Origin: an uncultured bacterium
GTDB taxonomy: Bacteria > Cyanobacteriota > Vampirovibrionia > Gastranaerophilales > Gastranaerophilaceae
Direction: 5' to 3'
Assembly: GCA_947428835.1 (NCBI GenBank)
Contig: CANENE010000010.1
Span: 1-64,000 of the forward strand
DNA: 64,000 nucleotides
Positions 1 through 8,600 of this stretch are shown one piece after another (positions within the stretch are counted from its first letter, which is position 1; the number at the start of each line of letters is the position of its first letter). A model generated the notes under the pieces. That model did not search any database, was not told the DNA's origin, and worked only from the letters and a program-made list of their open reading frames with translations. A program made the translations under genes and the position numbers.

Positions 1-220
1 TCCGTCTCTTCAACATAACAATTGACAGACATGATATTCTACTTTCAATGTGCAGTTATAAACAACCTTTTTCAAGGTCTAACGGTGATTTTCCTTTTCT
101 CAACTATACTTAAAAATTAACTTCACCGTACTCGAAGCGATTTGCTTCACAATCATCATCATATTACTTCAAAAAATTATTTCAACATGTTTTTTTTAAA
201 ATTTACAAAAATTCACAATT

Positions 221-547
221 TTAACCATTTAGTGTATATAATTTTACAAATTTTTCCAAAAAGTCCACCTGGCTCTCGTTCGAACTTCTAACTTGAGAAA
301 TTATATTTTCAATCTTTTTGTGTCTTGAATCATCTGATGTAAAATCAAATAAATCTTTAACTTCGACGCCTAAAATATCAGCAATTTTAACTAAATTTTC
401 TTCTTTTGGAAACTGATGGCCATTTTCGATTCTTGTTAAATTAGACGGCTCCATATAAAGCTTTACTGCAAGAGTGCATTGCTTAATTCCTCTTGACTCT
501 CTAATTTCTTTTATTCTTTGTCCTACTTTTTTACTTAAAATGCCCAC
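221..547 (-). CDS. XRE-family small transcriptional regulator (copy 1)
   Basis: A 108-residue protein with a lambda-repressor-type helix-turn-helix over about residues 8-66: the GQRIKEIRESRGIKQ first helix, a recognition-helix region near EPSNLTRIENG, and a closing LGVEVKDLFDF. The remaining 40 residues are charged and may dimerise. The family normally binds short DNA repeats as a repressor. It is divergent from the prepilin-like gene starting at 692, across a 144-bp gap, so it probably controls that gene and itself. The same arrangement recurs at 58129-60903. Family assignment is firm; the target is inferred from position. Confidence 0.88.
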   Translation of the reverse strand: MGILSKKVGQRIKEIRESRGIKQCTLAVKLYMEPSNLTRIENGHQFPKEENLVKIADILGVEVKDLFDFTSDDSRHKKIENIISQVRSSNESQVDFLEKFVKLYTLNG

Positions 548-633
548 TTAATATCTCCAAATAAAATATATAGTAACTCTTATATATTTTCATGCTAATT
601 TGGAACAATTTTTCTTGACAATCTTTCTATATC

Positions 634-666
634 ATGACATGAATGTATAAAAAACTGTTATGACAT
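634..666. promoter_or_regulatory. Candidate operator: repeated ATGACAT between XRE gene and prepilin-like gene
   Basis: ATGACAT occurs at 634-640 and 660-666 on the + strand (period 26) in the divergent intergenic region. A TTGACA lies at 615-620, but no good -10 box at standard spacing is visible. The repeat is short and could be chance in AT-rich DNA. It is listed because a much clearer direct repeat sits at the equivalent place in the second cassette. Confidence 0.25.
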
Positions 667-691
667 AGAAATAAAATAGAAAATTATTGTT

Positions 692-2242
692 ATGAAAAAA
701 TTGAATGGATTCTCTCTTATTGAGTTATTAATAAGTTTAATCATTATCTCACTTTTAATCGGTGCATTTGCCCCGATTATCACCAAAAAACTCAAAGCAA
801 CTGATGTCACAGTCGGAAGTTTTGACAACAGAAAAGAAGAAACTGCGGAAAAAAATATTTCAAGACCCCCGACAAAAGAGGACTGTGACAAAGTTGATGC
901 TTTATTTATACCGAAAGAAATGAATGACGGACTAAAAGATATCTGTGTTACAAAATACAATGCAGGAGATGGCGGCATACCTTTAGCAGCTAATGTTACA
1001 AAACTATATTCAGGCGAAACATGCACAAAAAGCCCGTTTTGCTGTTGGCAAGGAAAGACGGCAGGTGAATGCACAGAAAACAGAAATGGAGCTTATTCCG
1101 GATGCAACAGAACAATTTGCCAATGGGAAGCGGGATATGAATCCTGTAACAGCTATTCTCCTTCAGGACTCAAATCAGCACATTGGAGACTGCCAAAGCG
1201 CGAAGAATACTCGGGATGGATGAATAATTTAAATACTTTAAATAATGGCAAAGGAGAAAACGGACTTCAAATTTGTTTTGGAACAACAAGCCTTATAGAA
1301 GGTGTTGATCAATGCAATGGCTACGGAAATCATTTCCTCGGTTCTTATGACACCCATGGCCGCTCCTATCAGCATTGGACATCAAGCCAATACAATGAAA
1401 GCAGATATTATAACACCTACTTTTTGCCGCCTAAATTCAGTTATGAAGGAGGCACATTACCAAATAACGCACCTTTGGCCGTAAGATGCGTACTTGATAC
1501 TGTAGAAGAAATACAAAAAAATCCGCAAGACTATTCGCCTAAAAATCAGGAAGACTGCGATAAAGTTGCACCATACACGATGTTTATAGACAAAAAATAC
1601 AATGACGGATTTCACAATGTCTGTGTCACAAAATACAATGTAGGAGACGCAGGAGGTCCTCCATATGGAACAGGTGTAATTCAAGGAGCAAGCGGGAAAT
1701 GTTCAGCTAAAAACTGTTGCTGGTCAAATACTCAAACAGCCAATGCAAGCTACTGCAGCGGAAAAAATGCTGATAGTGTATACGGTAGCTGCAAAAGAAC
1801 AGCCTGTCAATTTGAAGCCGCAAAACAAAGTTGTAAAGACTGGGCACCAAACGGAAAAAACAAAGGCTACTGGAGGCTTCCTAAAAAAGCTGAACTAGAC
1901 GGTTGGGTGCTTGCAGTACAGATGTATGATTTTAAAGGAGTACCAACAATTTCAAGAGGACTGGGTTCAAAAGGATTACAATTCTGCAATTATCACAGGT
2001 ATACTGTTAAAACCGGGGACCAGCAATGCTTTTATGGCTCATGCCCAGGTGCAGGCGAAGATGTTTGTCACAACAGCAATATATATGGATTTGACAATGG
2101 AATCAATTACATACTTGGTTACGGGTCAAACGAAACAGCAGATATAATAGCTACAATTCAAGAAAATCACACAATCAACGGCATTTATGCGTATTCGGTG
2201 CGTTGTGTATATGATGGAATTGACCACTCAGGCGATAGCTAA
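692..2242 (+). CDS. Prepilin-like cysteine-rich surface protein, two tandem DUF1566-like domains
   Basis: A 516-residue protein that opens with a class III (type IV prepilin) signal: basic MKKLNG, then FSLIELL and a hydrophobic helix to about residue 33. Prepilin peptidase would cut after Gly6, leaving Phe1 and Glu5 of the mature protein. The rest is two tandem domains of about 200 residues (about 60-270 and 285-510). Each has the same landmarks: an EDCDKV start, CVTKYN-GD-GG, a CCW motif, R-T-ICQ/ACQ, a WRLPK motif, GLQ-C and a closing VRCV. The WRLP-type motifs resemble DUF1566/Lcl-like surface domains. Many paired cysteines suggest disulfides outside the cytoplasm. No strong Shine-Dalgarno is visible; the start is set by the signal. 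It is a minor pseudopilin or pilus-exported adhesin by inference. A three-domain paralog lies at 58681-60903. Confidence 0.8.
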   Translation: MKKLNGFSLIELLISLIIISLLIGAFAPIITKKLKATDVTVGSFDNRKEETAEKNISRPPTKEDCDKVDALFIPKEMNDGLKDICVTKYNAGDGGIPLAANVTKLYSGETCTKSPFCCWQGKTAGECTENRNGAYSGCNRTICQWEAGYESCNSYSPSGLKSAHWRLPKREEYSGWMNNLNTLNNGKGENGLQICFGTTSLIEGVDQCNGYGNHFLGSYDTHGRSYQHWTSSQYNESRYYNTYFLPPKFSYEGGTLPNNAPLAVRCVLDTVEEIQKNPQDYSPKNQEDCDKVAPYTMFIDKKYNDGFHNVCVTKYNVGDAGGPPYGTGVIQGASGKCSAKNCCWSNTQTANASYCSGKNADSVYGSCKRTACQFEAAKQSCKDWAPNGKNKGYWRLPKKAELDGWVLAVQMYDFKGVPTISRGLGSKGLQFCNYHRYTVKTGDQQCFYGSCPGAGEDVCHNSNIYGFDNGINYILGYGSNETADIIATIQENHTINGIYAYSVRCVYDGIDHSGDS

Positions 2243-2282
2243 AACAAATTTGGAATTCTATAATAAAAAATTATAATCAGAT

Positions 2283-2307
2283 TTTCATGTTATTTTTTGT
2301 GTTAGAT
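2283..2307 (+). repeat. 3'-untranslated motif shared by both prepilin-like genes
   Basis: A 25-bp stretch (TTTCATGTTA...GTGTTAGAT) about 40 bp after the stop codon is repeated at 60918-60943 after the paralogous gene, with one T inserted in the T run. It sits immediately before the terminator in both places, so it was probably duplicated with the cassette or is a conserved 3'-UTR element. Confidence 0.7.
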
Positions 2308-2310
2308 TAC

Positions 2311-2345
2311 GAGGTTTTTTCTTTGTTGATTAAGCCTCTTTTTTT
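2311..2345 (+). terminator. Intrinsic terminator of the prepilin-like gene
   Basis: The stem GAGGTTT (2311-2317) pairs with AAGCCTC (2332-2338), allowing one G-U pair, and is followed by seven T residues. Confidence 0.65.
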
Positions 2346-2349
2346 ATCA

Positions 2350-2449
2350 CCTGTCACCTTTGAACTTATTTCATAATCTGGGCAGATTTGTGATATTGCA
2401 TCTATTTTTACATACCAACACCTCAGATGCTGAAACAAGTTCAGCATGA
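2350..2449. repeat. REP-type double-hairpin intergenic repeat (copy 1)
   Basis: The right half contains the palindrome GCTGAAACAAGTTCAGC. A 27-bp block at 2423-2449 is identical to 61075-61101. The left half (about 2355-2385) is a decayed version of the CACCCTGAACT...TTTCAGGG hairpin that is intact at 61010-61028. On the minus strand the right half reads LNLFQHLR, a peptide that I know as a common spurious translation of this repeat. It is a dispersed non-coding element, not a gene. Confidence 0.8.
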
Positions 2450-2528
2450 TTACTGTACTTATAATATCTGCAAGCATTGCTACAAGTAAAATGCAATAAT
2501 ACACAATGACAGCTTTTACAATATAAGC

Positions 2529-3560
2529 CTAATATATATATCCTGTCCAATCGTATTCAAAAGGAATTATGACTTTGCCTTTTTTATTTATAAATCCCCA
2601 TTTGCCATCTTGCATAGCAGCGAAAAGTCCATTTTTATATCCGCTTATTGCAAGGAATTCGGGTTTAATAATTTCATTTCCTTTTTTATCAATTACTCCG
2701 CATTGATATGATGTCTTACATACAGCTGCATATCCGTTTTCAAAAACATTTACGACTTCAAAACTGTCATCAAACTTGGTTTTTCCATCAGAATCTACAA
2801 AATGCCATTTTAAATCATTATCTTTTATAGCATAAGTATCTTTTTGAACATATTTAACTTCCATATTATTTAGAGGAATTATGACATTTTCTTTTTCATC
2901 TATTACACCGCAGTTTTTAATAACACCGAAATCATCAATCAATGTACAGGCAACGAATTTATTTTTTTGAGCAGGTTCAACAAAAGAATATCTAAACGGA
3001 ACAATGTTTTTCGCTTTCTTATTCATTACCCCGTATACACCATTATATCTTGTAACCGCCATGCCATTAATAAGAGACTGTGCTTCTTCAAAAACAGCAG
3101 GAATAACAACTTTTTCTTTTTTATCAATATATCCCCACTTGCCTTTTATTCGAACTGCGGCAAGTCCATCTTCATAAGGTTTTGCGGCTTGAAAACCATC
3201 TGAAAGTACTTTCCCGCGTTTATTAATAAATTTAAACTTTTGACCTGCTAAAACAAGAAAAGTTTTATTATCAGAAGACAAAATTTCATTATATTTAAAA
3301 GGAATGACGGTTTTTCCTCTTTTATTAATAACACCATATTTCGGCCCTTTGAGCGCTATTGCTAAACCATTTTTAAATTCGCCGGCCCAATCATAATCAA
3401 ATGAAATTATGGTTTTATTACTTTTGCTTACATAGCCCCATCTGCCATCTTTGCAGACGTTAATTAATGTTCTTGAATTCAAAAATATAAAATATCCTGC
3501 AGTCAACAAAACCAAAGCCAGCAAAAGTGAAGAAAATATAATAATTAATTTTTTTTTCAT
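2529..3560 (-). CDS. Membrane-anchored WG-repeat protein
   Basis: A 343-residue protein with an N-terminal basic MKKK and a single hydrophobic helix (about residues 4-28), then only WG repeats of the type KWGYIDKKEKVVIP, each about 35-45 residues, about seven or eight copies with variable preservation. The last repeat ends at the C-terminus. WG repeats form a beta-rich scaffold of unknown ligand. The protein is probably held in the inner membrane or secreted with the repeats outside. It starts 13 bp downstream of ddh on the same strand, so the two are probably co-transcribed, but no functional link is evident. Confidence 0.85.
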   Translation of the reverse strand: MKKKLIIIFSSLLLALVLLTAGYFIFLNSRTLINVCKDGRWGYVSKSNKTIISFDYDWAGEFKNGLAIALKGPKYGVINKRGKTVIPFKYNEILSSDNKTFLVLAGQKFKFINKRGKVLSDGFQAAKPYEDGLAAVRIKGKWGYIDKKEKVVIPAVFEEAQSLINGMAVTRYNGVYGVMNKKAKNIVPFRYSFVEPAQKNKFVACTLIDDFGVIKNCGVIDEKENVIIPLNNMEVKYVQKDTYAIKDNDLKWHFVDSDGKTKFDDSFEVVNVFENGYAAVCKTSYQCGVIDKKGNEIIKPEFLAISGYKNGLFAAMQDGKWGFINKKGKVIIPFEYDWTGYIY

Positions 3561-3573
3561 AATTAGTTTCTTT

Positions 3574-4551
3574 CTATAACATTGTTTTTCTTAAGAAATC
3601 ATCATTTTTATTAATAAGATATTTTGGGGCAATATCAAATACTGTTTTGCAGCCATAATCTTTTTCCTGATACAATCTATATGCAGCTCTTGCATACGCA
3701 AGAAGTACACATGAAGTAAAGTGCGGATTAGAATCAAGCTTCAAATTATATTCTATAATATGTTTGTTTTCAAAATTAAATCCTGTCTGACCGCTTCTTA
3801 TAACAAAACCACCATGAGGAATTTTAGAATGATTTTGTTTCAATTCCTCTTCTGATATAAAATGGACTGACGTATCATAAGGCTCAAAATAATTTGGCAT
3901 TGTTTTGATTTCTTGTTCTATTTTTGCTTTATCAGCACCATCTTCAACCACAACAAAACATTCTCTTCTGTGCATTTGTCTTGCAGTAAATTCTGGAGTT
4001 TTGCCATCTTTTATCGTATTTATGGCATCATCGATCGGAATAGTATATTGGCGCGCATCTAATACACCTTCTATTCTTCTTATTGCATCAGAATGCCCCT
4101 GGCTTATGCCTTTTCCCCAAAAAGTATAGTCACAGCCTTTTGGTAAAATTGCATTACTTATCATTCTGTTTAAAGAAAATAACCCCGGATCCCAGCCGAC
4201 AGAAATTATAGCAACTTTATCGCAGGAAATTGCGGAAGAATTAACTTTATCAAAATGTTCTGGGATTTTTGCATGGGTGTCGAAACTATCAACGACATTA
4301 AACATTTTTGCGTATTTTGGAGTTTGCTCGGGTAAATCCGTAGCACTTCCGCCGCATAAAATTAAAACATCAATATCGTCTTTATATGTTTCAATCTCGC
4401 TTGAACAGACTACTTTTGCATTAGAGCTTGTCTTAATATCGGAAGGATTTCTTCGAGTAAAAATATACTTTAATTCCATATCATCATTCAAAGCAACATT
4501 TGCCTCAATACCGCGCCCTAAATTTCCATAACCTAAAATTGCCAATCTCAT
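3574..4551 (-). CDS. ddh: meso-Diaminopimelate D-dehydrogenase
   Basis: A 325-residue NADPH-dependent enzyme that converts L-tetrahydrodipicolinate plus ammonia directly to meso-diaminopimelate, for peptidoglycan and lysine. The N-terminal Rossmann motif is AILGYGNLGRGIE. Family motifs include the CGGSATDLPEQ region, SVGWDPGLFSLNR, the GKGISQGHSDAIRRI segment, and the C-terminal NPHFTSCVLLAYARAAYRL helix. Length matches the family (about 320-330). AAGGAG lies just before the ATG. The one-step Ddh route may work beside another DAP route elsewhere in the genome. lysC at 34.2 kb would feed the same pathway. Confidence 0.95.
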   Translation of the reverse strand: MRLAILGYGNLGRGIEANVALNDDMELKYIFTRRNPSDIKTSSNAKVVCSSEIETYKDDIDVLILCGGSATDLPEQTPKYAKMFNVVDSFDTHAKIPEHFDKVNSSAISCDKVAIISVGWDPGLFSLNRMISNAILPKGCDYTFWGKGISQGHSDAIRRIEGVLDARQYTIPIDDAINTIKDGKTPEFTARQMHRRECFVVVEDGADKAKIEQEIKTMPNYFEPYDTSVHFISEEELKQNHSKIPHGGFVIRSGQTGFNFENKHIIEYNLKLDSNPHFTSCVLLAYARAAYRLYQEKDYGCKTVFDIAPKYLINKNDDFLRKTML

Positions 4552-4668
4552 TATTATATACTCCTTATTATTTTTATAATTAGCATAAAATCATAAAATA
4601 AACAAGTTTCGAAAATGTATCAATTTTTCATTTATAAATGTTTTTATTTATAAGTAAGGAGTTATTTA

Positions 4669-5130
4669 ATGAATTTTTCTAATGTCGCGATAAATTTGGC
4701 AAAACATGCAGATGATTGCCTTGGAAAAACATTTAACGGAATTAATAAGAAAATCAATATTACAAAAATTCCACAAAAGCTTGCGCAAGAACTATCCCAA
4801 AATGGGGTTAATGTCAGAAGAAAATACACAAAAAGAGAAGTTCTTGCTGCAATGAACCATGCAATGCAAAGCAAAATTGATAATACCGCAAAAATGAGTG
4901 TAAAAATATTATCGGCCGATCCAAGCCCAGACATGTTGGATTTAATTGATGAAGCAGGTGAAGTAATATCAAAATCCTGTCTTATTAATAATACCGGCCT
5001 TGCAAAAACAGCAGACAACGCAAGAACTATATTGTCTGCCCGATATGAGAATCTGCCTGAAAGTGCGCAAAGCGCAATTAATAAATTTATGAGCAACCCT
5101 GCAAATATCATAAAAGCATACACAGGATAG
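4669..5130 (+). CDS. Small hypothetical protein, paralog of the split gene at 63.3-63.7 kb
   Basis: 153 residues, mostly helical, no signal peptide or membrane segment. AAGGAG sits 8 bp before the ATG, which supports this strand over an equally long antisense frame. I do not recognise the family. A central segment with KYTKREV and the later TGLAKTADNARTIL match FYTKKQV and GIKGLQLSNSKNIL in the two small frames at 63307-63703, so a small paralogous family exists here. The first residues (MNFSNVAIN) recall the Asn/Phe-rich N-termini of other unknown proteins in the window. Confidence 0.75.
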   Translation: MNFSNVAINLAKHADDCLGKTFNGINKKINITKIPQKLAQELSQNGVNVRRKYTKREVLAAMNHAMQSKIDNTAKMSVKILSADPSPDMLDLIDEAGEVISKSCLINNTGLAKTADNARTILSARYENLPESAQSAINKFMSNPANIIKAYTG

Positions 5131-5144
5131 GAACCGGTATAGTT

Positions 5145-6356
5145 TTATCCCTGATAAGCCTGGAATAACGGAAGATATAAAGACAATCCCAAAAACGCAA
5201 CTACAATACCGATAAAAATCATCAATAACGGTTCAATCAATTTTGTAAAAGCATCAATTACAGCATCTAATTTTTTATCAATAAAACTTACACAATGGTA
5301 TAAAGAATCACCCAAGCGACCTGACTGCTCGCCTGTTGCAATCATAAATGTCAGCATCGCAGGAATCTGATTGACACTTTTTAGAGCAACTGACAGATGT
5401 GTACCTTGTTGCACTTTAGTTGCAACATTCATAATAGTTGTCTTTAAAACTGAATTGTCCATTGTCAAATTTGCAAGAAACAAGCAATCAACAATAGGAA
5501 TACCTGCCTCATATGATACTTGAAGCACCGCAATAAAGTTTGAGAAATTTGAATATCTCAAAAGCTCAGATAACATTGGAATTCTTAAAACCGCCCTGTC
5601 AATAACTCTTCTGATAACCGGGCTTTGCATTGCTTGGGAAATCAAAATTATACCCACAACGACACTTGCAAGACAGAAAAACCAATATTTTCTCATAAAA
5701 AGACCCATATTCATACAGGTCTTTGTAAGCCAAGGCAGCTCTTTTCCCATGTCATTAAACATTTCCGCAAATGCCGGAAATACAAAAACAAGCATAACAG
5801 TTACTGCAACTATTGCAAGACAAATTACAACACCGGGATATATTAAAGCACCGACAACTTTGCCTTTTGTGCTTTCTTGTTTCTTTAAAAGACCAAGCAT
5901 TCTAACTAAAGTCTTATCCAATTCCCCGGAATCTTCACCGGCTTTTACAAGACCAATATAAACTCTTCCGAATGTATTTCTATATTTTTCAAGAGTTTCA
6001 CCAAGTGTCGAACCCCCAATAATTTGTCTTCTAAATTCATGGGTAATTTTTCTTACTCTTTTGGAATCAGAATTTTGTTCAATAAATAATAGTGCTTCTA
6101 TTATCGGGATACCTGTCGAAGTAAGGATTTCAAGCGTTGAAGTAAAGTCTATTTTTTCCCTTAAGCTAAGGACGTTAGACTTATTTATACGATTTCTGTT
6201 TTTCTTATTTTTTTCAGCTTCAATATCCACAACAGAAGTCGGGATAAGATCCATTGCTTTGATTTTCTGCCTAGCCTCAGCAGGATCTGCCGCATCCACC
6301 TTGCCGGATACTGTAGTACTATTATTTCTTAATGCCGTATAGTTATATGTAGTCAT
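5145..6356 (-). CDS. pilC: Type IV pilus / type II secretion inner-membrane platform protein PilC (GspF)
   Basis: A 403-residue polytopic inner-membrane protein that couples the assembly ATPase to the pilus or pseudopilus base. After an N-terminal domain (about 1-65) come two T2SSF domains (about 70-190 and 275-395). They share the TSTGIPIIEAL / YEAGIPIVDCL and ATGEQSGRLGDSL / AGEDSGELDKTL motifs. Hydrophobic helices lie near residues 170-195, 218-240 and 370-398. The ATG shares its A with the TAA stop of pilB (TAATG), so translation is coupled. Length is typical of the family. Pilus versus type II secretion cannot be decided from this protein. Confidence 0.93.
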   Translation of the reverse strand: MTTYNYTALRNNSTTVSGKVDAADPAEARQKIKAMDLIPTSVVDIEAEKNKKNRNRINKSNVLSLREKIDFTSTLEILTSTGIPIIEALLFIEQNSDSKRVRKITHEFRRQIIGGSTLGETLEKYRNTFGRVYIGLVKAGEDSGELDKTLVRMLGLLKKQESTKGKVVGALIYPGVVICLAIVAVTVMLVFVFPAFAEMFNDMGKELPWLTKTCMNMGLFMRKYWFFCLASVVVGIILISQAMQSPVIRRVIDRAVLRIPMLSELLRYSNFSNFIAVLQVSYEAGIPIVDCLFLANLTMDNSVLKTTIMNVATKVQQGTHLSVALKSVNQIPAMLTFMIATGEQSGRLGDSLYHCVSFIDKKLDAVIDAFTKLIEPLLMIFIGIVVAFLGLSLYLPLFQAYQG

Positions 6357-8584
6357 TATTGTTCACTCGCCAAACCAAGTATTCTAACCTGTTCATCAAT
6401 AGAAGTGTTGCCTTCTAAGATATGTTTTAGACAAGACATTTTTAATGTCTTCATGCCCTGTTTGATTGCATAATCCTCAAGTTCGACATCATGAGCACGC
6501 TGCGCAATCATTTTTCTTATTTCATTGTTGATAACCAAAATTTCCAAAACTGCAAGACGACCAAGATAACCGGTATTCTTGCAATGAGGACATCCTTTTG
6601 GTCTATAAATTTTTGTTTGAGTCAATCTTTGAATTTCTATAGGATCACTCAATATTTTGCTTGCTTCTTCAGCTGTCGGATAGTAGGCTTCTTTGCAATC
6701 GGGACATAGTTTCTTCACAAGACGTTGCGCAATAATACCTGAAATTGTAGAAGATATCAAATAATCTTTTGCACCCATTTCAATTAAACGCGTAATCGTT
6801 GCAGCAGCTGAATTTGTGTGAATTGTTGACAAAACAAGGTGGCCTGTAAGCGAAGCCGAAATGGCAACTTCTAATGTTTCGTAGTCACGGATTTCACCAA
6901 TTAGAATAATATCAGGGTCTTGTCTTAAAATCGCACGCAATGAATTTGCAAATGTAATTCCTGCTTTTGTATTAATCGAAGATTGATTGACACCTTCCAA
7001 ACGGATTTCAACCGGATCTTCAATTGTTGTAATATTAACTGTATCTGAATTCACATATCTTAAAACAGAATATAAGGTTGTTGTTTTGCCGGAACCTGTA
7101 GGACCGGAAGTTAGAATAATGCCGTTTGGAGAAGCTACCAAATATCTGATTTTTCTTAAATCGTCAGCGCTGGCTCCCGGTATATCTATTCTATCTGCTT
7201 TTGCTTCTTTGGAATTCATTTGGGGAGCTAAAATACGGATAACCATCTTTTCTTTTCCTGATACAGGAAGAGTATTTACACGGAAATCCAAAGCTCTGTT
7301 TTTATATTTCATTGTAAATGAACCATCTTGAGCACGCCTATGCTCAGCGATATTCATTCTGGAAAGTACTTTAAATCTTGAAATCACAGCACTATCTGTT
7401 TTTGGAGGAATTTTAATCAATTCATGCAAAGAACCATCAATTCTAAGGCGAACCCTGTATCCCTGACTAAGTGGTTCAAGGTGCACGTCTGATGCACGCC
7501 TGTCTATAGCCATCGCAATAATTTTATTTGCAAGTTGCGAAACAGCCCCATCAGCATCCTGAACTTCTTGTTCAACCTGCTCCCAAAGTTCAGTGCCTGT
7601 TTCAAGATTATCATCATCAATTTGTTCTAATAATTCATTTGTGTCTTCTTCGTCTGTATTATAATAAGTATTTACAAAGTTTTCAAATTCAACATGGGTT
7701 ACAAGCATTACAGTCGGCTTCAAGCCAGTTTGGTAAACAATTTCGTTGATAACTTTTCTGTCGTTTGGATTAACCATACCAACTACAAGGGATTTTTCCG
7801 TCATACTCAACGGAATAACCTTGTTAACTTTAACAAAATCTTCAGGGAGAATTGATATAGCAGTAGGAAGTGCTTTTAATTGCTCTGCTGTCGCATATTT
7901 TAGACCCATTTGAGCACCCAATGCTTCTTTAAGGTCTTTTATTCTCACAAAACCCATTTTAACTAAAACTGAACCAAGGGGTATCCTTTGGGCTTTGCTT
8001 TCAGCTAACGCAATTTCAAGCTGTTTTTCAGTTATAAGCTGTTCTTCTATCAGTATTTGACCGAGCTTTTTAGTTTGAGGCGAATGCACTTTCGAAATAT
8101 CCGCTTTTGGTGCACCATCTTCTCCATATTCTTTTTTTGCCTGCGCAGGTTGAACATGTCTTTCCTGCAGCTGCGGTTCTGAAGATGAGTTAGAATACAT
8201 TTTTAAATTAACCTCACTAAAATTATTTTCAAGCTCACGATTATATTCAACTTCATTAATTGAAAACTGATCGTTCGAATCATCTACCAAAATATTATCA
8301 AAAACTTCAAATTCGGTAACTGTCCCATTTGAATTAATAGATTTACATAAAACATCAAAGCTGTTTTTATTTAAGTATATAAATTCGATTTTGTTTTGAT
8401 AAATTTCATTAATACATTGGGCAGCAACCCCTTTGTTGCAATTGGGATGAATTGCAACAAAGAAAATGTCGTTTTGAATATTGATAGGAATAAATCCTGC
8501 GCTTTTTGTTTTATTTAAGTCAAATTTGGATAATATATCCAAATTGACTTTTTTTATTAACTTTTTAATTAAATTGCTGTCCAT
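6356..8584 (-). CDS. pilB: Type IV pilus / type II secretion assembly ATPase with MshEN domain
   Basis: The ATPase that drives pilin polymerisation. The first ATG (8584) gives 742 residues; a GTG at 8620 would add 12 but has no better ribosome site and overlaps the secretin stop. Order of parts: a divergent N-terminal region of about 170 residues; an MshEN/GspE-N domain (KLGQILIEEQLITEKQLEIAL onward) of the kind that can bind cyclic di-GMP; then the ATPase with Walker A GPTGSGKTTTLY, Asp box and Walker B (DPDIILIGEIRD), a His box (TGHLVLSTIHTN), and the zinc tetracysteine CPDC...CPHC. All catalytic motifs are intact. It is larger than typical PilB (about 570) because of the N-terminal extension. 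Confidence 0.93.
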   Translation of the reverse strand: MDSNLIKKLIKKVNLDILSKFDLNKTKSAGFIPINIQNDIFFVAIHPNCNKGVAAQCINEIYQNKIEFIYLNKNSFDVLCKSINSNGTVTEFEVFDNILVDDSNDQFSINEVEYNRELENNFSEVNLKMYSNSSSEPQLQERHVQPAQAKKEYGEDGAPKADISKVHSPQTKKLGQILIEEQLITEKQLEIALAESKAQRIPLGSVLVKMGFVRIKDLKEALGAQMGLKYATAEQLKALPTAISILPEDFVKVNKVIPLSMTEKSLVVGMVNPNDRKVINEIVYQTGLKPTVMLVTHVEFENFVNTYYNTDEEDTNELLEQIDDDNLETGTELWEQVEQEVQDADGAVSQLANKIIAMAIDRRASDVHLEPLSQGYRVRLRIDGSLHELIKIPPKTDSAVISRFKVLSRMNIAEHRRAQDGSFTMKYKNRALDFRVNTLPVSGKEKMVIRILAPQMNSKEAKADRIDIPGASADDLRKIRYLVASPNGIILTSGPTGSGKTTTLYSVLRYVNSDTVNITTIEDPVEIRLEGVNQSSINTKAGITFANSLRAILRQDPDIILIGEIRDYETLEVAISASLTGHLVLSTIHTNSAAATITRLIEMGAKDYLISSTISGIIAQRLVKKLCPDCKEAYYPTAEEASKILSDPIEIQRLTQTKIYRPKGCPHCKNTGYLGRLAVLEILVINNEIRKMIAQRAHDVELEDYAIKQGMKTLKMSCLKHILEGNTSIDEQVRILGLASEQ

Positions 8585-8600
8585 TGTTTGTTTTTTGTTT

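Noticed and set aside
1-32. Minus-strand ATG at 30-32 opening a frame MSVNCYVEET that runs off the left edge
   Set aside because: Only ten codons are visible with no good ribosome site; a gene could start here but cannot be supported.
1-220. Non-coding stretch downstream of the first XRE gene
   Set aside because: Looked for frames, hairpins and repeats. A short GAAGC/GCTTC stem near 135-150 is the only structure; nothing supports a feature.
2307-2504. 65-codon minus-strand frame containing LNLFQHLR
   Set aside because: The frame is the known spurious translation of the REP-type repeat and carries no ribosome site; treated as a repeat, not a gene.
4662-5123. 153-codon minus-strand frame opposite the hypothetical gene
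   Set aside because: Equal length, but the + strand frame has AAGGAG 8 bp upstream, a better composition, and a paralog at 63.3-63.7 kb.
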